Source: Aerococcus mictus
GTDB taxonomy: Bacteria; Bacillota; Bacilli; Lactobacillales; Aerococcaceae
DNA length: 64,000 bases
Assembly (NCBI RefSeq): GCF_003286595.3
Contig: NZ_CP132985.1
Span: 124,001-188,000 of the forward strand
Direction of reading: 5' to 3'
Shown here one piece after another: positions 24,987-33,790 of the stretch (positions are counted from its first letter, which is position 1; the number at the start of each line of letters is the position of its first letter). A program made the position numbers and the translations under genes. The notes beneath the pieces are model-generated. The model had not been told where the DNA came from. It did not search any database and saw nothing but the letters and a program-made list of their open reading frames with translations.

Positions 24987-26716
24987 TGAAGCACACTAGC
25001 CTTTCACCAATCATTCAATTCAAAGATTTTTCTTTTACCTACGCCTCCGCCAAAGAACCAGCCCTTAAAGACATTAACTTGGAAATTTATCCCGGCGAAA
25101 AGATTCTGATTTTAGGAGCCAGCGGGAGTGGGAAATCAACCCTGGGACAGTGCATCAATGGACTGATTCCTAACCAGTTTGACGGGACCATCACTGGAAC
25201 AGCTACTGTGGCTGGACACGCGGTGGGGTCTTCGTCGGTTTTTGATTTGTCCCAAGAAGTCGGCTCTGTTTTGCAGGATAGTGATGCCCAATTTGTGGGG
25301 ATTAACGTGGCTGAAGATATTGCCTTTGCCCTGGAGAACCGTAATACGCCCAGGTCTGTGATGAGAACTTTTGTTGACAAAGTCGCCAGGCGAGTCGGGG
25401 TGGTTGACCAGTTACAGTCGCTACCTTATTCCTTATCAGGCGGACAGAAGCAAAAAGTTTCTGTGGCCGGGATTCTCGGGGAGAAAAACCAGATTTTACT
25501 CTTTGATGAACCTCTAGCCGCCTTAGATCCCCAGATGGGCCTATCCATGGTTGAACTCATCGATTCCTTGAATAAAGAGGATGAGAAGACCGTGATCATC
25601 ATCGAACACCGCTTCGAAGATGTCCTCCACCGTCCCATTGATCGGGTGGTCTTGTTAGACCAAGGGCGGATTGTGACCGTGATGACGCCAGATGAACTGA
25701 TTGCTTCTGATCTCTTGATTCAATATGGCATCCGTGAGCCGCTTTATATTAGTGCCTTGAAGAATATGTACGGGGGCTTGAAGCAAGAGGAAGGCTTGAC
25801 CCAGTTAGATACACTTGATCTCTCTGCCTATCAAGGCAAACAATCTTGGCTAGCTGGCGAGAACACCGCTTCTAAAGAATCTGAGGCAAGTGATCAGGAT
25901 CCGCAAAGTGAGCCTGATCAGGTCATTATCCGTCTAGAAGACTTACGCTTTGGCTATGATCCCAAGCAGCCGCTCATTCAAATCCCCAAGCTAAGCATTA
26001 GACAGGGAGAACGGATCGCCATTGTGGGTGAGAATGGATCAGGGAAGTCTACCTTGGCCAAGCTCTTAACCGGCGTCTTAAAGCCGCAGTCGGGTAAGAT
26101 CGAGCGCCTAGGCAACCCGGTTACTATCCAAGAAATTGCCCAACTGATTGGTTATGTCATGCAAAATCCTAATCAAATGCTAGTGACGGATTCAGTCTAC
26201 CGGGAGATCGCCTTAGGATTGGAATACCGTCAAGTTGATCAGGCTGAAATCGATTCGCGGGTCCAGCAAGTCCTCCAAGTCACTGGACTCTATGCGAAGC
26301 GGAACTGGCCAATTTCAGCCCTAAGTTACGGGCAGAAGAAGCGCTTATCAGTAGCCATTGTGCTTGCCTTAGAGCCTACCTGCATTATCCTAGACGAGCC
26401 AACTGCTGGACAAGACTATGCCCATTACCGCGAAATCATGGAGTTTATTGATGACTTGAACCAGACCTATCAAATGACCATGATCTTTATCACCCATGAT
26501 ATGCATCTGGCTTTGGAATATACCGACCGGGGGCTGGTGATTGAGGACGGGCATTTAATTGCTGACCGGCCGATTTTTGACATTTTAGCGGATGACCAAT
26601 TGGTTCAGCGGGCTTCCTTGAAGAAAACATCCATTTTTGAATTTGCCCACCGTCTGAATTTACCGGTGGCTGACTTTGTCCAAGCCTTCATCAAAAGCGA
26701 AAGGGAGGGGAAGTAG
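24986..26716 (+). CDS. ECF transporter fused ATPase (A-A')
   Basis: 576 aa with two ABC modules. First: Walker A GASGSGKST (~residue 42-50), signature LSGGQKQK, Walker B LLFDEPLAALDP. Second, from ~residue 310: Walker A GENGSGKST, signature LSYGQKKR, Walker B IILDEPTAGQD. A linker rich in acidic residues joins them. Overlaps the S gene stop by one nt. It powers uptake together with the T subunit. Confidence 0.88.
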   Translation: MKHTSLSPIIQFKDFSFTYASAKEPALKDINLEIYPGEKILILGASGSGKSTLGQCINGLIPNQFDGTITGTATVAGHAVGSSSVFDLSQEVGSVLQDSDAQFVGINVAEDIAFALENRNTPRSVMRTFVDKVARRVGVVDQLQSLPYSLSGGQKQKVSVAGILGEKNQILLFDEPLAALDPQMGLSMVELIDSLNKEDEKTVIIIEHRFEDVLHRPIDRVVLLDQGRIVTVMTPDELIASDLLIQYGIREPLYISALKNMYGGLKQEEGLTQLDTLDLSAYQGKQSWLAGENTASKESEASDQDPQSEPDQVIIRLEDLRFGYDPKQPLIQIPKLSIRQGERIAIVGENGSGKSTLAKLLTGVLKPQSGKIERLGNPVTIQEIAQLIGYVMQNPNQMLVTDSVYREIALGLEYRQVDQAEIDSRVQQVLQVTGLYAKRNWPISALSYGQKKRLSVAIVLALEPTCIILDEPTAGQDYAHYREIMEFIDDLNQTYQMTMIFITHDMHLALEYTDRGLVIEDGHLIADRPIFDILADDQLVQRASLKKTSIFEFAHRLNLPVADFVQAFIKSEREGK

Positions 26717-27559
26717 ATGCAGGATCAATTGATTATCCGTTATGAAATTGGCGATGGTTACTTTGACCGCTTGGCGGGTTCAACCAAGCTATGGGTCTTT
26801 GTGACTGCGCTTGCCCTAATGATGGTCTCTTTTGACCTACGGATTATTCTCCCCCTCTTTCTGATTCATACTTGGATTTTTAAGCAGGTTTATCGGGAAA
26901 GTCGAGCGTTGAAGTTTATCTTTCGTTTTATGTTAATTATGAACCTGATTAATGTCTTGCTATACTATCTGGCTAATCCCTTAACCGGGACCGAGTTGGC
27001 GGGACAGGTAACGGTCTTGTATCGCTTTAATGATTACTTTGTCGTTACTTATGAGACCCTAGTTTATTTCTTTGCCAGAATTATGAAGATGATCGGTAGT
27101 TTGATTATCAGTTTGTGCTTTATCCTAACTATTACCCCTACCCAGTTAGCGAGTGGTTTGTATGCCATGGGCGTGCCTTACCAAATTGGCACCATGTTTT
27201 CCTTGGGGCTGAGATATATGCCTGATATCTTCCGTGATTTTACGGCGATCAAGGAATCCATGCAGATGCGGGGCTTGGAGCTCAATCCTAGGCGGGCCGG
27301 CCTCTTCAAACGACTCAAGGCTAATACCGCCATTCTTTTGCCCTTAATTATTGTCTCCTTTGACCAGGTGGAAACTATTTCCAGTGCTATGGATCTGAGG
27401 GGCTATGGACAAGGGAAAAAACGGACTTATTACGGCGACCTTGAGCCTGGTGACCACGATAAACAGATGAGACTCTTGGCTATTGTTCAAGGGGGAATCT
27501 TTGTTATTTATATGTGGTTACGGCTGACAGGAAGAGTGCACGAATTGTGGGTCATTTAG
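26717..27559 (+). CDS. ECF transporter T component (EcfT)
   Basis: 280 aa membrane scaffold. TM segments cluster in residues 25-145. The cytoplasmic coupling region has the family's two Ala-Arg-Gly-like motifs: MQMRGLEL and MDLRGYGQ, which contact the ATPases. ATG directly abuts the ATPase stop, with GGGAGGGGAAG before it. Confidence 0.87.
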   Translation: MQDQLIIRYEIGDGYFDRLAGSTKLWVFVTALALMMVSFDLRIILPLFLIHTWIFKQVYRESRALKFIFRFMLIMNLINVLLYYLANPLTGTELAGQVTVLYRFNDYFVVTYETLVYFFARIMKMIGSLIISLCFILTITPTQLASGLYAMGVPYQIGTMFSLGLRYMPDIFRDFTAIKESMQMRGLELNPRRAGLFKRLKANTAILLPLIIVSFDQVETISSAMDLRGYGQGKKRTYYGDLEPGDHDKQMRLLAIVQGGIFVIYMWLRLTGRVHELWVI

Positions 27560-27640
27560 CTAAGCGATGACTAGTCAGGCGGCTTGTATTCACTATTCAC
27601 AGTGATTGGACGCCATGATAGAAGGGAGACCATTAACATA

Positions 27641-28489
27641 GTGAAACCTATTTTAGTATTTCAGACCGATTTTACCTATAAAGAGGCTGCTGTTAGCGCC
27701 ATGTATGGTGTGGTCAAGTCAGTCGACCGCGACTTAGAAATTATTACTGGGACTCATGAGATTCCTAACTATGATATCTGGAGCGGTTCTTTCCGACTCT
27801 ACCAACCCATGCAGTTTTGGCCTAAGGGCACCATTTTCGTCTCGGTCATTGACCCGGGCGTGGGCACGAGTCGGAGAGCTTGTATTGCCCAGACCAAAAA
27901 CGGCTACACCATTGTGACCCCTGATAACGGGAGTTTGACCCATGTTGCTGAGCACTTTGGCATTGAACGGGTGGTTGAGATAGATATTGACCGTCACCGT
28001 CTCAAAGGCCAGGGGACGGAAGGAATCTCGGTCTTTCATGGCCGTGATGTCTTTGCTTATTGTGCCGCCCAGCTCGCTAGCGGGCAAGTTGCCTTTGAAG
28101 ATTTTGGGACGGAATACACAGTAGATGAGATTGTCACTTTCGATTTGATCGAACCGGTGCAAGGAAAGAACCGTTTGACAGGCATGGGTGAAATTATTGA
28201 TCCTAACTTTGGTAATTATTGGACCAATATTCCCTTTGCTTGGTTAAAAGATCAAGCCGGGAAGTCAGTTTGGGTCATTGTTCGTTCGGCTAGTGGAGAA
28301 GTAGTCTTCGATGAGCCGATTCAAATTCATAAGACTTTTGGCGAGGTGAGTCTAGGTGAATTAACCATTTACCAGAATGAATTTGCTAACTTGAGTCTAG
28401 CCATTAACCAAGGCAGTTTTATCTCTAAATATGACCTGCCTTATGGGGTTGGTGTCAGTGTTGAAGTAGTATTGAGTGAGGAGGAATAG
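27641..28489 (+). CDS. SAM hydroxide adenosyltransferase family protein (DUF62), copy 1
   Basis: 282 aa from GTG 27641 (GAAGGGAG upstream). The family hydrolyses S-adenosylmethionine to adenosine and methionine, related to fluorinase and chlorinase. Motifs: FQTDF at the N-terminus, HEIPNYDIWSG, FVSVIDPGVGT, TPDNGSLT, FHGRDVFA, and a C-terminal NFGNYWTNI domain. The usual TDFGxxD reads TDFTYKE here, so the Gly and second Asp are replaced. Fourth gene of the ECF operon. Confidence 0.78.
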   Translation: MKPILVFQTDFTYKEAAVSAMYGVVKSVDRDLEIITGTHEIPNYDIWSGSFRLYQPMQFWPKGTIFVSVIDPGVGTSRRACIAQTKNGYTIVTPDNGSLTHVAEHFGIERVVEIDIDRHRLKGQGTEGISVFHGRDVFAYCAAQLASGQVAFEDFGTEYTVDEIVTFDLIEPVQGKNRLTGMGEIIDPNFGNYWTNIPFAWLKDQAGKSVWVIVRSASGEVVFDEPIQIHKTFGEVSLGELTIYQNEFANLSLAINQGSFISKYDLPYGVGVSVEVVLSEEE

Positions 28490-28492
28490 AGA

Positions 28493-29371
28493 ATGGTTGT
28501 TGATTTCAGTAAATTACCGGCTTTTCGTCAGCAATTAGTGTTTCAAAGTGACTTTGGACTGAATGATGGGGCGGTATCGGCCATGACAGGAGTGGTGGTG
28601 ACAGTGGATGAGAGCTTGAGCATCCATCACTTAACCCATAATATTCCCCCTTATGATATTTATTTGGCTGGCTATCGGCTCTATCAGACCTATTTCTACT
28701 GGCCTGAGGGAACCATCTTCGTATCGATTGTGGACCCTGGTGTGGGCTACAAGCAAAAGTCAGTCATTGCCTTATTAGACAGTGGCCACTATATCGTCAC
28801 CCCTAATAATGGCACTCTGTCCTTCCTAGCCAAGTATGTGGGAATCCAGGCGGTCTGGGAAATTGACAAGGAGAAAAACTTGTTACCCTCGACTAACCAG
28901 TCTTATACCTTCTATGGTCGTGACTTGTATGCTTATACGGCAGCTCGCTTAGCCAGTGGGCAGCTGGACTTGAGTGAGGTGGGCGAAGAACTTGATATCA
29001 GCGAGCTTAAGCTCTACGAGATTGATGACTTCCAGGTTAATTCTGAGGAGGGGCTTCTTAGCGGTCACGTTGCCATTCATGATGAACGTTTTGGCTCGCT
29101 CTGGACTAATATTCCTTACGACTCCTTGCAAGACTTAGCGGTGAATACAGGAGACCAACTCCATCTCAAGATCAACCACCAAGGGCAAACGGTCTATGAC
29201 GACGTCGTACCCGTGGTTCAGTCTTTCCAATCCGTGCCTCAGAGTCGGGCATTGATTTACTGTAACTCGCTGAAGAATTTGGCAGTGGCCCTCAACCAGA
29301 ACAGCTTTGCCCAAGCCTACAAGGTCGGTTACGGGTCCGATTGGCAAGTCAGTTTTCAAAAAAGTAACTAG
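28493..29371 (+). CDS. SAM hydroxide adenosyltransferase family protein (DUF62), copy 2
   Basis: 292 aa, tandem paralogue of the previous gene, starting 3 nt after its stop with GAGGAGGAAT as RBS. Here the N-terminal motif is canonical: FQSDFGLNDGAVSAM. Also HNIPPYDIYL, FVSIVDPGVGY, TPNNGTLSF, FYGRDLYAY and RFGSLWTNI. Family members form homotrimers; two copies in tandem suggest a heteromer or divided roles. Last gene before the terminator. Confidence 0.82.
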   Translation: MVVDFSKLPAFRQQLVFQSDFGLNDGAVSAMTGVVVTVDESLSIHHLTHNIPPYDIYLAGYRLYQTYFYWPEGTIFVSIVDPGVGYKQKSVIALLDSGHYIVTPNNGTLSFLAKYVGIQAVWEIDKEKNLLPSTNQSYTFYGRDLYAYTAARLASGQLDLSEVGEELDISELKLYEIDDFQVNSEEGLLSGHVAIHDERFGSLWTNIPYDSLQDLAVNTGDQLHLKINHQGQTVYDDVVPVVQSFQSVPQSRALIYCNSLKNLAVALNQNSFAQAYKVGYGSDWQVSFQKSN

Positions 29372-29423
29372 TTTTTGATAGTTGATTGTGTAATCTTAAA
29401 TCAATCCACGAGTATTATGAATG

Positions 29424-29458
29424 GAAAGAAGCCCCAGCAATGGGGCTTCTTTCTTTTT
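29424..29458 (+). terminator. Terminator of the ECF/SAM hydrolase operon
   Basis: GAAAGAAGCCCC-AGCAAT-GGGGCTTCTTTC, 12-bp perfect stem, then TTTTTGA. Confidence 0.92.
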
Positions 29459-29569
29459 GACGAAAAAGGATAAATCGGTTGATCTTTGTAGCAGTTAGCC
29501 AGCGTTGAAACAAATCGCTTCATTGAAAAGAAAGATAAAAATGAATAAAATTGTTTTCTGTATAGAATG

Positions 29570-29776
29570 ATTTGCTATAATAGACTTAACTTAAGAAAGT
29601 CGAGGAAAAAAGGACATGGTAATTTTAATCTAAGCATCTGAGCTAATATTTTTCCCATCATTTAAGGGGATAAGTATGCACTCAGACACTTGGTGTATTA
29701 TCATGTCTTTTTGTGTACACATTTTTAGCTCAGATTCATTGATGATCGCAGTACTGAACTTAAAGGAGAGCTAAAG
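29570..29776 (+). promoter_or_regulatory. Promoter and regulatory leader of the ABC-F gene
   Basis: Extended -10 TGCTATAAT (29573-29581). A five-codon ORF follows at 29616 with GAGG upstream. Long-range complement ATCTGAGCTAA (29636-29646) and TTAGCTCAGAT (29727-29737) encloses T-rich segments after possible hairpins. The layout resembles antibiotic-sensing leaders of vga, vmlR and lmo0919-type genes. Confidence 0.6.
29616..29633 (+). CDS. Putative leader peptide MVILI
   Basis: Five codons, ATG to TAA, ten nt after GAGG. So short an ORF can occur by chance, but position and context fit a ribosome-stall sensor ahead of an ABC-F resistance gene. Confidence 0.42.
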   Translation: MVILI

Positions 29777-31318
29777 ATGGAAATGATAAAATTATTGCAT
29801 GTTTCGAAGATCGTTGCAGATCGTCAATTATTTCAAATTGACCAGCTAATAGCTAATCAGGGAGATAAGATCGGCCTTATCGGTAAGAATGGCGTGGGGA
29901 AATCAACATTATTACGCCTGCTGGCGGGACTCGACCAGGAATATACCGGCCAAATGTTTATTCATCCAAGTTATGCCTATCTCCCTCAACTCAAAAAAAC
30001 GACTGTGGAATCTGGGGGAGAGCAAGAGAGAAGATTATTGGAGGAAGTCTTTAACCAAGGGGCAGAATTACTCATTCTTGATGAACCGACCTCAAATTTG
30101 GATGTTACAAATATTGATTGGTTAACTCAAACTTTGGGAAAATACTCGGGCACTATCCTGATGGTTTCTCATGATCGTCGATTATTAAATCAAGTAGTGA
30201 ACCAGATTTGGGAGCTCGACCAAGGTAAACTAACTAAGTATGTCGGTAACTATGACGACTATCAGACAGCTAAGACAAAGGCCGTTCAAGGACAGGAAAC
30301 CGCTTATAAAAATTATCAAAAGAAAGTGCATCAATTAGAGAAAGAGGTCCAAGAAAGAAATCTGCGGGCGCAAAATTTTAAAAAGAAGAAAAAGAGCCTT
30401 TCTCGTTCAGATTATAAAGTGAGTGGCTACGCGGGAAAGTATGATGGTCAGCAGAAAGGTCTAGCCAGATCAGCTAAGGCCTTGCAAAGAAGAATTGACC
30501 AAATTGACCCAGTCGATCCTCCCAAGAAAGAACGGCAGTATCGCTTTAAAGCTGTTGGTAATTTAGCGGTTAAAGCTGGACAGAGCTTGCTCCGATTAGA
30601 AGCAGGAGAGGTTCATGTCGATGGACGTTTATTATTTACATTCCCAGAATTTAAATTGCAGGCAGGAGCTAAAGTGGCTATTCAGGGACGCAACCAAGCA
30701 GGAAAAACTACTTTTCTTAGCCAGTTATTCCATCGTCAGCTCCCCGGATATTATATGGCTGATTTAAATATTGGCTATTTTAGGCAAAATTTTGATCAGC
30801 TCCACTTGAATAAAAGTATTCTAGAAAATGTTAGTGAAGAAAGTTTACAGTCGGATGACTTGATTCATCAGGTTCTGGCTTCTCTGGGCTTTGATCAAAA
30901 CAAAGTGACGGATAAGGCCAATTGCCTATCGGGAGGTGAGCGCGTTCGCTTGGCTTTCGCTAAATTATTATTAGGAGACTACCATCTCTTGCTATTAGAT
31001 GAACCGACTAATTATTTAGATATCCAAACCCTTGAAAAAGTTGAGGGCTTTATCAGGAGTCATCCTGCTGCTATTCTATTGGTTTCTCACGACCAGGAAT
31101 TCGTCAATCATTGCGTGGATAAACAATATCTCATTAAAAACAAAAAGCTACTAAGTCCTTCCTATCAGAAAGATAATCAGGATCAAGTAGAAAAAGAAAT
31201 TAGCCGTTTAGATTTTCGCCTTAATCAGATGATTGCTGATAAAAGGGTAGGTCTAGAGGAGGTCAGAGAAGTCCAAAATAAGATTAGGCTATTAAAAGAA
31301 AAACATAAGATGAAATAA
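29777..31318 (+). CDS. ABC-F ribosomal protection protein, Vga-like
   Basis: 513 aa without membrane segments: two ABC modules joined by a charged linker. NBD1: Walker A GKNGVGKST (~35-43), a shortened signature ESGGEQERR, LILDEPTSNLD, and VSHDRRLL. Linker ~165-250 is Lys/Arg-rich and helical. NBD2: unusual Walker A GRNQAGKTT, LSGGERVRLAFAK, LLDEPTNYLD. A ~45-residue C-terminal helical extension follows. Pattern and leader match Vga-type antibiotic-resistance ABC-F factors, which displace lincosamide, streptogramin A or pleuromutilin drugs from the ribosome. Resistance itself is not shown. Confidence 0.8.
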   Translation: MEMIKLLHVSKIVADRQLFQIDQLIANQGDKIGLIGKNGVGKSTLLRLLAGLDQEYTGQMFIHPSYAYLPQLKKTTVESGGEQERRLLEEVFNQGAELLILDEPTSNLDVTNIDWLTQTLGKYSGTILMVSHDRRLLNQVVNQIWELDQGKLTKYVGNYDDYQTAKTKAVQGQETAYKNYQKKVHQLEKEVQERNLRAQNFKKKKKSLSRSDYKVSGYAGKYDGQQKGLARSAKALQRRIDQIDPVDPPKKERQYRFKAVGNLAVKAGQSLLRLEAGEVHVDGRLLFTFPEFKLQAGAKVAIQGRNQAGKTTFLSQLFHRQLPGYYMADLNIGYFRQNFDQLHLNKSILENVSEESLQSDDLIHQVLASLGFDQNKVTDKANCLSGGERVRLAFAKLLLGDYHLLLLDEPTNYLDIQTLEKVEGFIRSHPAAILLVSHDQEFVNHCVDKQYLIKNKKLLSPSYQKDNQDQVEKEISRLDFRLNQMIADKRVGLEEVREVQNKIRLLKEKHKMK

Positions 31319-31686
31319 GCTATAGGGTACAAACTATTTGAAAAATCCGAATAGTTAGCAGAAAAGGAAAAATTGAGTAATGTAGGGATCACGCCCATCT
31401 TAGTTCACGATTATCCTAAAACAAAAACGGAAAAAGAAGTTTTAGCCATTAATGGTATCGGAAAAGGTACAATTAATAAGTTAAAGGCAAATGGGGTTCG
31501 CTTTAAGAAAAATTAACCCAAAAAGTTTACTCACTAGTCGTTTTGAAGCTGATAAAAACTTTTATATCAGCTTCAAAACGCCTTATAAGAGGTATATAAT
31601 TTAGCCTAATAAAATGCTAGTCCAGCAAGTAATCTAAGGATTACTTGAGGCATTTTTATACCTTTATCCATAGGAGATGAGAGTCT
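31319..31686 (+). other. Intergenic with coding remnant and two hairpins
   Basis: Holds a short gene remnant (31373-31516), a 16-bp perfect hairpin CGTTTTGAAGCTGATA (31539-31554) with its complement (31565-31580), and CAAGTAATC-TAAG-GATTACTTG (31626-31647) followed by ATTTTTAT, a likely terminator. Confidence 0.7.
31373..31516 (+). pseudogene. C-terminal fragment of an unknown protein
   Basis: 47 codons without RBS. Reads VGITPILVHDYP, then a helix-hairpin-helix-like end INGIGKGTINKLKANGVRF. It looks like the last part of a larger gene whose beginning is gone. Confidence 0.4.
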
Positions 31687-32121
31687 ATGATAAGATCCAT
31701 TCAAGAGACTGATGCCAAAGCGATTCAGGAATTATGCCAAGTAGCACTCGGTTATGATGCTGATCTGAATCTAGTCCAATCACAAATCAAAAAATTATCC
31801 CAAGATCATGACCATCATATTATAGCTGTTTATGAAGAGGAGACTTCTTCTAGAGCGATTGCATTTGTTCACGCTGAGATCTATGAAGGACTCTATAGTG
31901 ACACAGGCTTAAATATTCTTGGCCTTGCGGTAAGTCCTGACTATCAAGGACAAGGCATCGGTAAACAGCTCATGACCTTTATCGAAAATTATGCCATCAA
32001 TCATCAACTCCACTACATTCGATTAAATTCAGCGGTCCATCGTGTAGAAGCCCATCAATTTTACCAAAGTATTGGCTATACCCAAGATCGTACCCAAAAG
32101 CGCTTTTCTAAGACTTTTTGA
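31687..32121 (+). CDS. GNAT-family N-acetyltransferase
   Basis: 144 aa. Acetyl-CoA-binding motif A is LAVSPDYQGQGIGKQLM, with a later RLNSAVHRVEAHQFYQSIGY. Single GNAT domain, cytosolic; substrate unknown. RBS AGGAGATGAG upstream of ATG, terminator follows. Confidence 0.85.
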   Translation: MIRSIQETDAKAIQELCQVALGYDADLNLVQSQIKKLSQDHDHHIIAVYEEETSSRAIAFVHAEIYEGLYSDTGLNILGLAVSPDYQGQGIGKQLMTFIENYAINHQLHYIRLNSAVHRVEAHQFYQSIGYTQDRTQKRFSKTF

Positions 32122-32165
32122 TGGATTGATTATTTCATATTAACGAGATTGTTCACTAGAACAGG

Positions 32166-32201
32166 ACAGCGACCTCGCTTAACTTGAGGTCGCTGTTTTT
32201 G
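32166..32201 (+). terminator. Terminator after the acetyltransferase
   Basis: ACAGCGACCTC and GAGGTCGCTGT around a 9-nt loop, followed by TTTTG. Confidence 0.9.
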
Positions 32202-32254
32202 TTATAATGGTAGGGAAGATAGACGGATAGACCAATCCTTAAGGAGGACTAGCC

Positions 32255-32903
32255 ATGTCTTATTTCCAATTAACAGTCAAGAAGTTTTTTTCTAAAAGAT
32301 GGCAGTTTAGATCTTTATGCTTTTCTTTTTGGCTTACTCTTTTTGTTTACTTTTGCTTTTATGCAATTGCCAGCTTGGCTAATTATTCTGGCCTCGACTA
32401 TTTTAGCTTCCAGTGTGTTTAGGTATATTACCACCGATGAATTATTTCATGAGGAATTCGTCAAGCTCAGCTCACCCTGGAAAGTCATTGATTATATAAT
32501 AAGTAAAAATCTCTTCACGCTTCTTTTTGAACTTATTTTATTGCTTAGCGTTTTTCTCTTACTAAGTATTCTAAAAGCCTTTAATTTTTATCCGCTAGCG
32601 ATCGTGAACAAGGAGGCTCTGCTTATCCAGTTGCTCTTTGTCCTGGGAACAGAAAATCTTATCTTACTTTTCTTCAATAAGGCAGTTAAAAGTTACCAAA
32701 AAGGTTTACGCAGGAATAGCAAGGAAGACATAGCCACTGGTCTCGAAAACTTTAAAAGTCTCTTGCCTTCTATTGCTTTCAATACCATGATTGCCCTCCT
32801 GTGTTTTCTTTTTAAAGAAAACTTAGGCCTCTGTTTGGCTCTAGGGTATTATGGAATTTGTTTAGTTATTTTTGTCATTATTAGGACAAAGTGGATGGTA
32901 TAA
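32255..32903 (+). pseudogene. Membrane protein with homopolymer frameshift
   Basis: ATG 32255 has a strong RBS (AAGGAGGAC) and begins MSYFQLTVKKFF, but the frame then stops after ~58 codons. Reading the T7 run at 32285-32291 as T6 joins it to the long downstream frame: LKDGSLDLYAFLFGLLFLFTF and onward to 32903. The restored protein is ~215 aa with about five TM helices and a cytosolic ELFHEEFVKLSSPW loop. Family unknown. The tract could be a phase-variable switch, a fixed mutation or a read error. Confidence 0.7.
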
Positions 32904-32923
32904 AACTGGCGAAGCTTTTCCAC

Positions 32924-32978
32924 AAAAAGAGACACAGAGCGTGTAGTTAGGGCTACAGCTTTCTGTGTCTCTTTTATT
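32924..32978. terminator. Bidirectional terminator
   Basis: AAAAAGAGACACAGA and TCTGTGTCTCTTTT with an inner GTAG/CTAC pairing; T-tract on both strands. Between convergent genes. Confidence 0.9.
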
Positions 32979-33023
32979 TTGTATTAGTTTCTCTGTAATA
33001 ACTTGACTGACCTAGCCACTTTA

Positions 33024-33581
33024 TTAAGCTTGACGCTCTTTGACTAAGTTAGAAATCGCTTTGAAGTGTGGGTTTTTGGCGTCTTCTAGGAGACGGTAGA
33101 GTAAGCTCTCACTGGATAGGAGAGTTGCCCCATCTGCTTGCAGTTGGCTGAGGGCCCATTCGTGTTCTTGGGCACTTCTAGCGGTTACGGCGTCACGGAC
33201 CAAGGTGACTTGCACTTGAGGATAATCGTCTAATAATTGATGAGCGGTTTGCTCGATACAGATAGGCGTTTCCATCCCGACAATCACTACATGTTCAATG
33301 GCAGGGGTGATGTGGTTGACGACTTCGGGAATGCAAGCATTGAAACGCGTCTTGGCGTAAACTGGTGTCTCAGTCAGATAGCTCTTGATGGCAGGATGGG
33401 TAGCGCCTAAACCTTGAGGATATTGTTCGGTGACCACTTTCTTAACGCCTAAGTGGTTCAAGCCTTCAAGAAGAAATTGCAGGTTAGCCAGATAAGTATC
33501 GGAATCATGCATTGCGGGAACTAATTTTTCTTGAATATCGATGACAAGAACTAGGGTATTATCAACAGTCATTGAAGTCAT
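33024..33581 (-). CDS. Isochorismatase-family cysteine hydrolase
   Basis: 185 aa. Catalytic Asp in LVLVIDIQEK, Lys in VYAKTRF, and the nucleophile Cys in VGMETPICIEQTA, with the usual cis-peptide just before. The YcaC/nicotinamidase-like fold hydrolyses amides or related bonds; substrate unknown. ATG chosen with AAGGAAG six nt upstream. Single gene between a shared terminator and the divergent methyltransferase. Confidence 0.82.
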   Translation of the reverse strand: MTSMTVDNTLVLVIDIQEKLVPAMHDSDTYLANLQFLLEGLNHLGVKKVVTEQYPQGLGATHPAIKSYLTETPVYAKTRFNACIPEVVNHITPAIEHVVIVGMETPICIEQTAHQLLDDYPQVQVTLVRDAVTARSAQEHEWALSQLQADGATLLSSESLLYRLLEDAKNPHFKAISNLVKERQA

Positions 33582-33790
33582 GGTGAACTTCCTTTCTAAG
33601 AATCTTATTTACCTTTATTATAACAAGCACAGGATCTGATGCCTAATTTCCGGGCTAGGAGCTTTACAGGAATAAATTTTCTCTGACAACCGCTTAGAGA
33701 ATCACTTGCGCCCGGGTTGAGATTATGCTTTACTAAACAGGATGAATTTTTCAGAGCGAAACAAAATGAAGTAATAAAGGGGATTTGCCG

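Noticed and set aside
32202..32207. TATAAT near 32202 as promoter of the frameshifted membrane gene
   Set aside because: A -10-like hexamer lies in the right area, but no -35 at 16-18 bp was found, so it is not listed.
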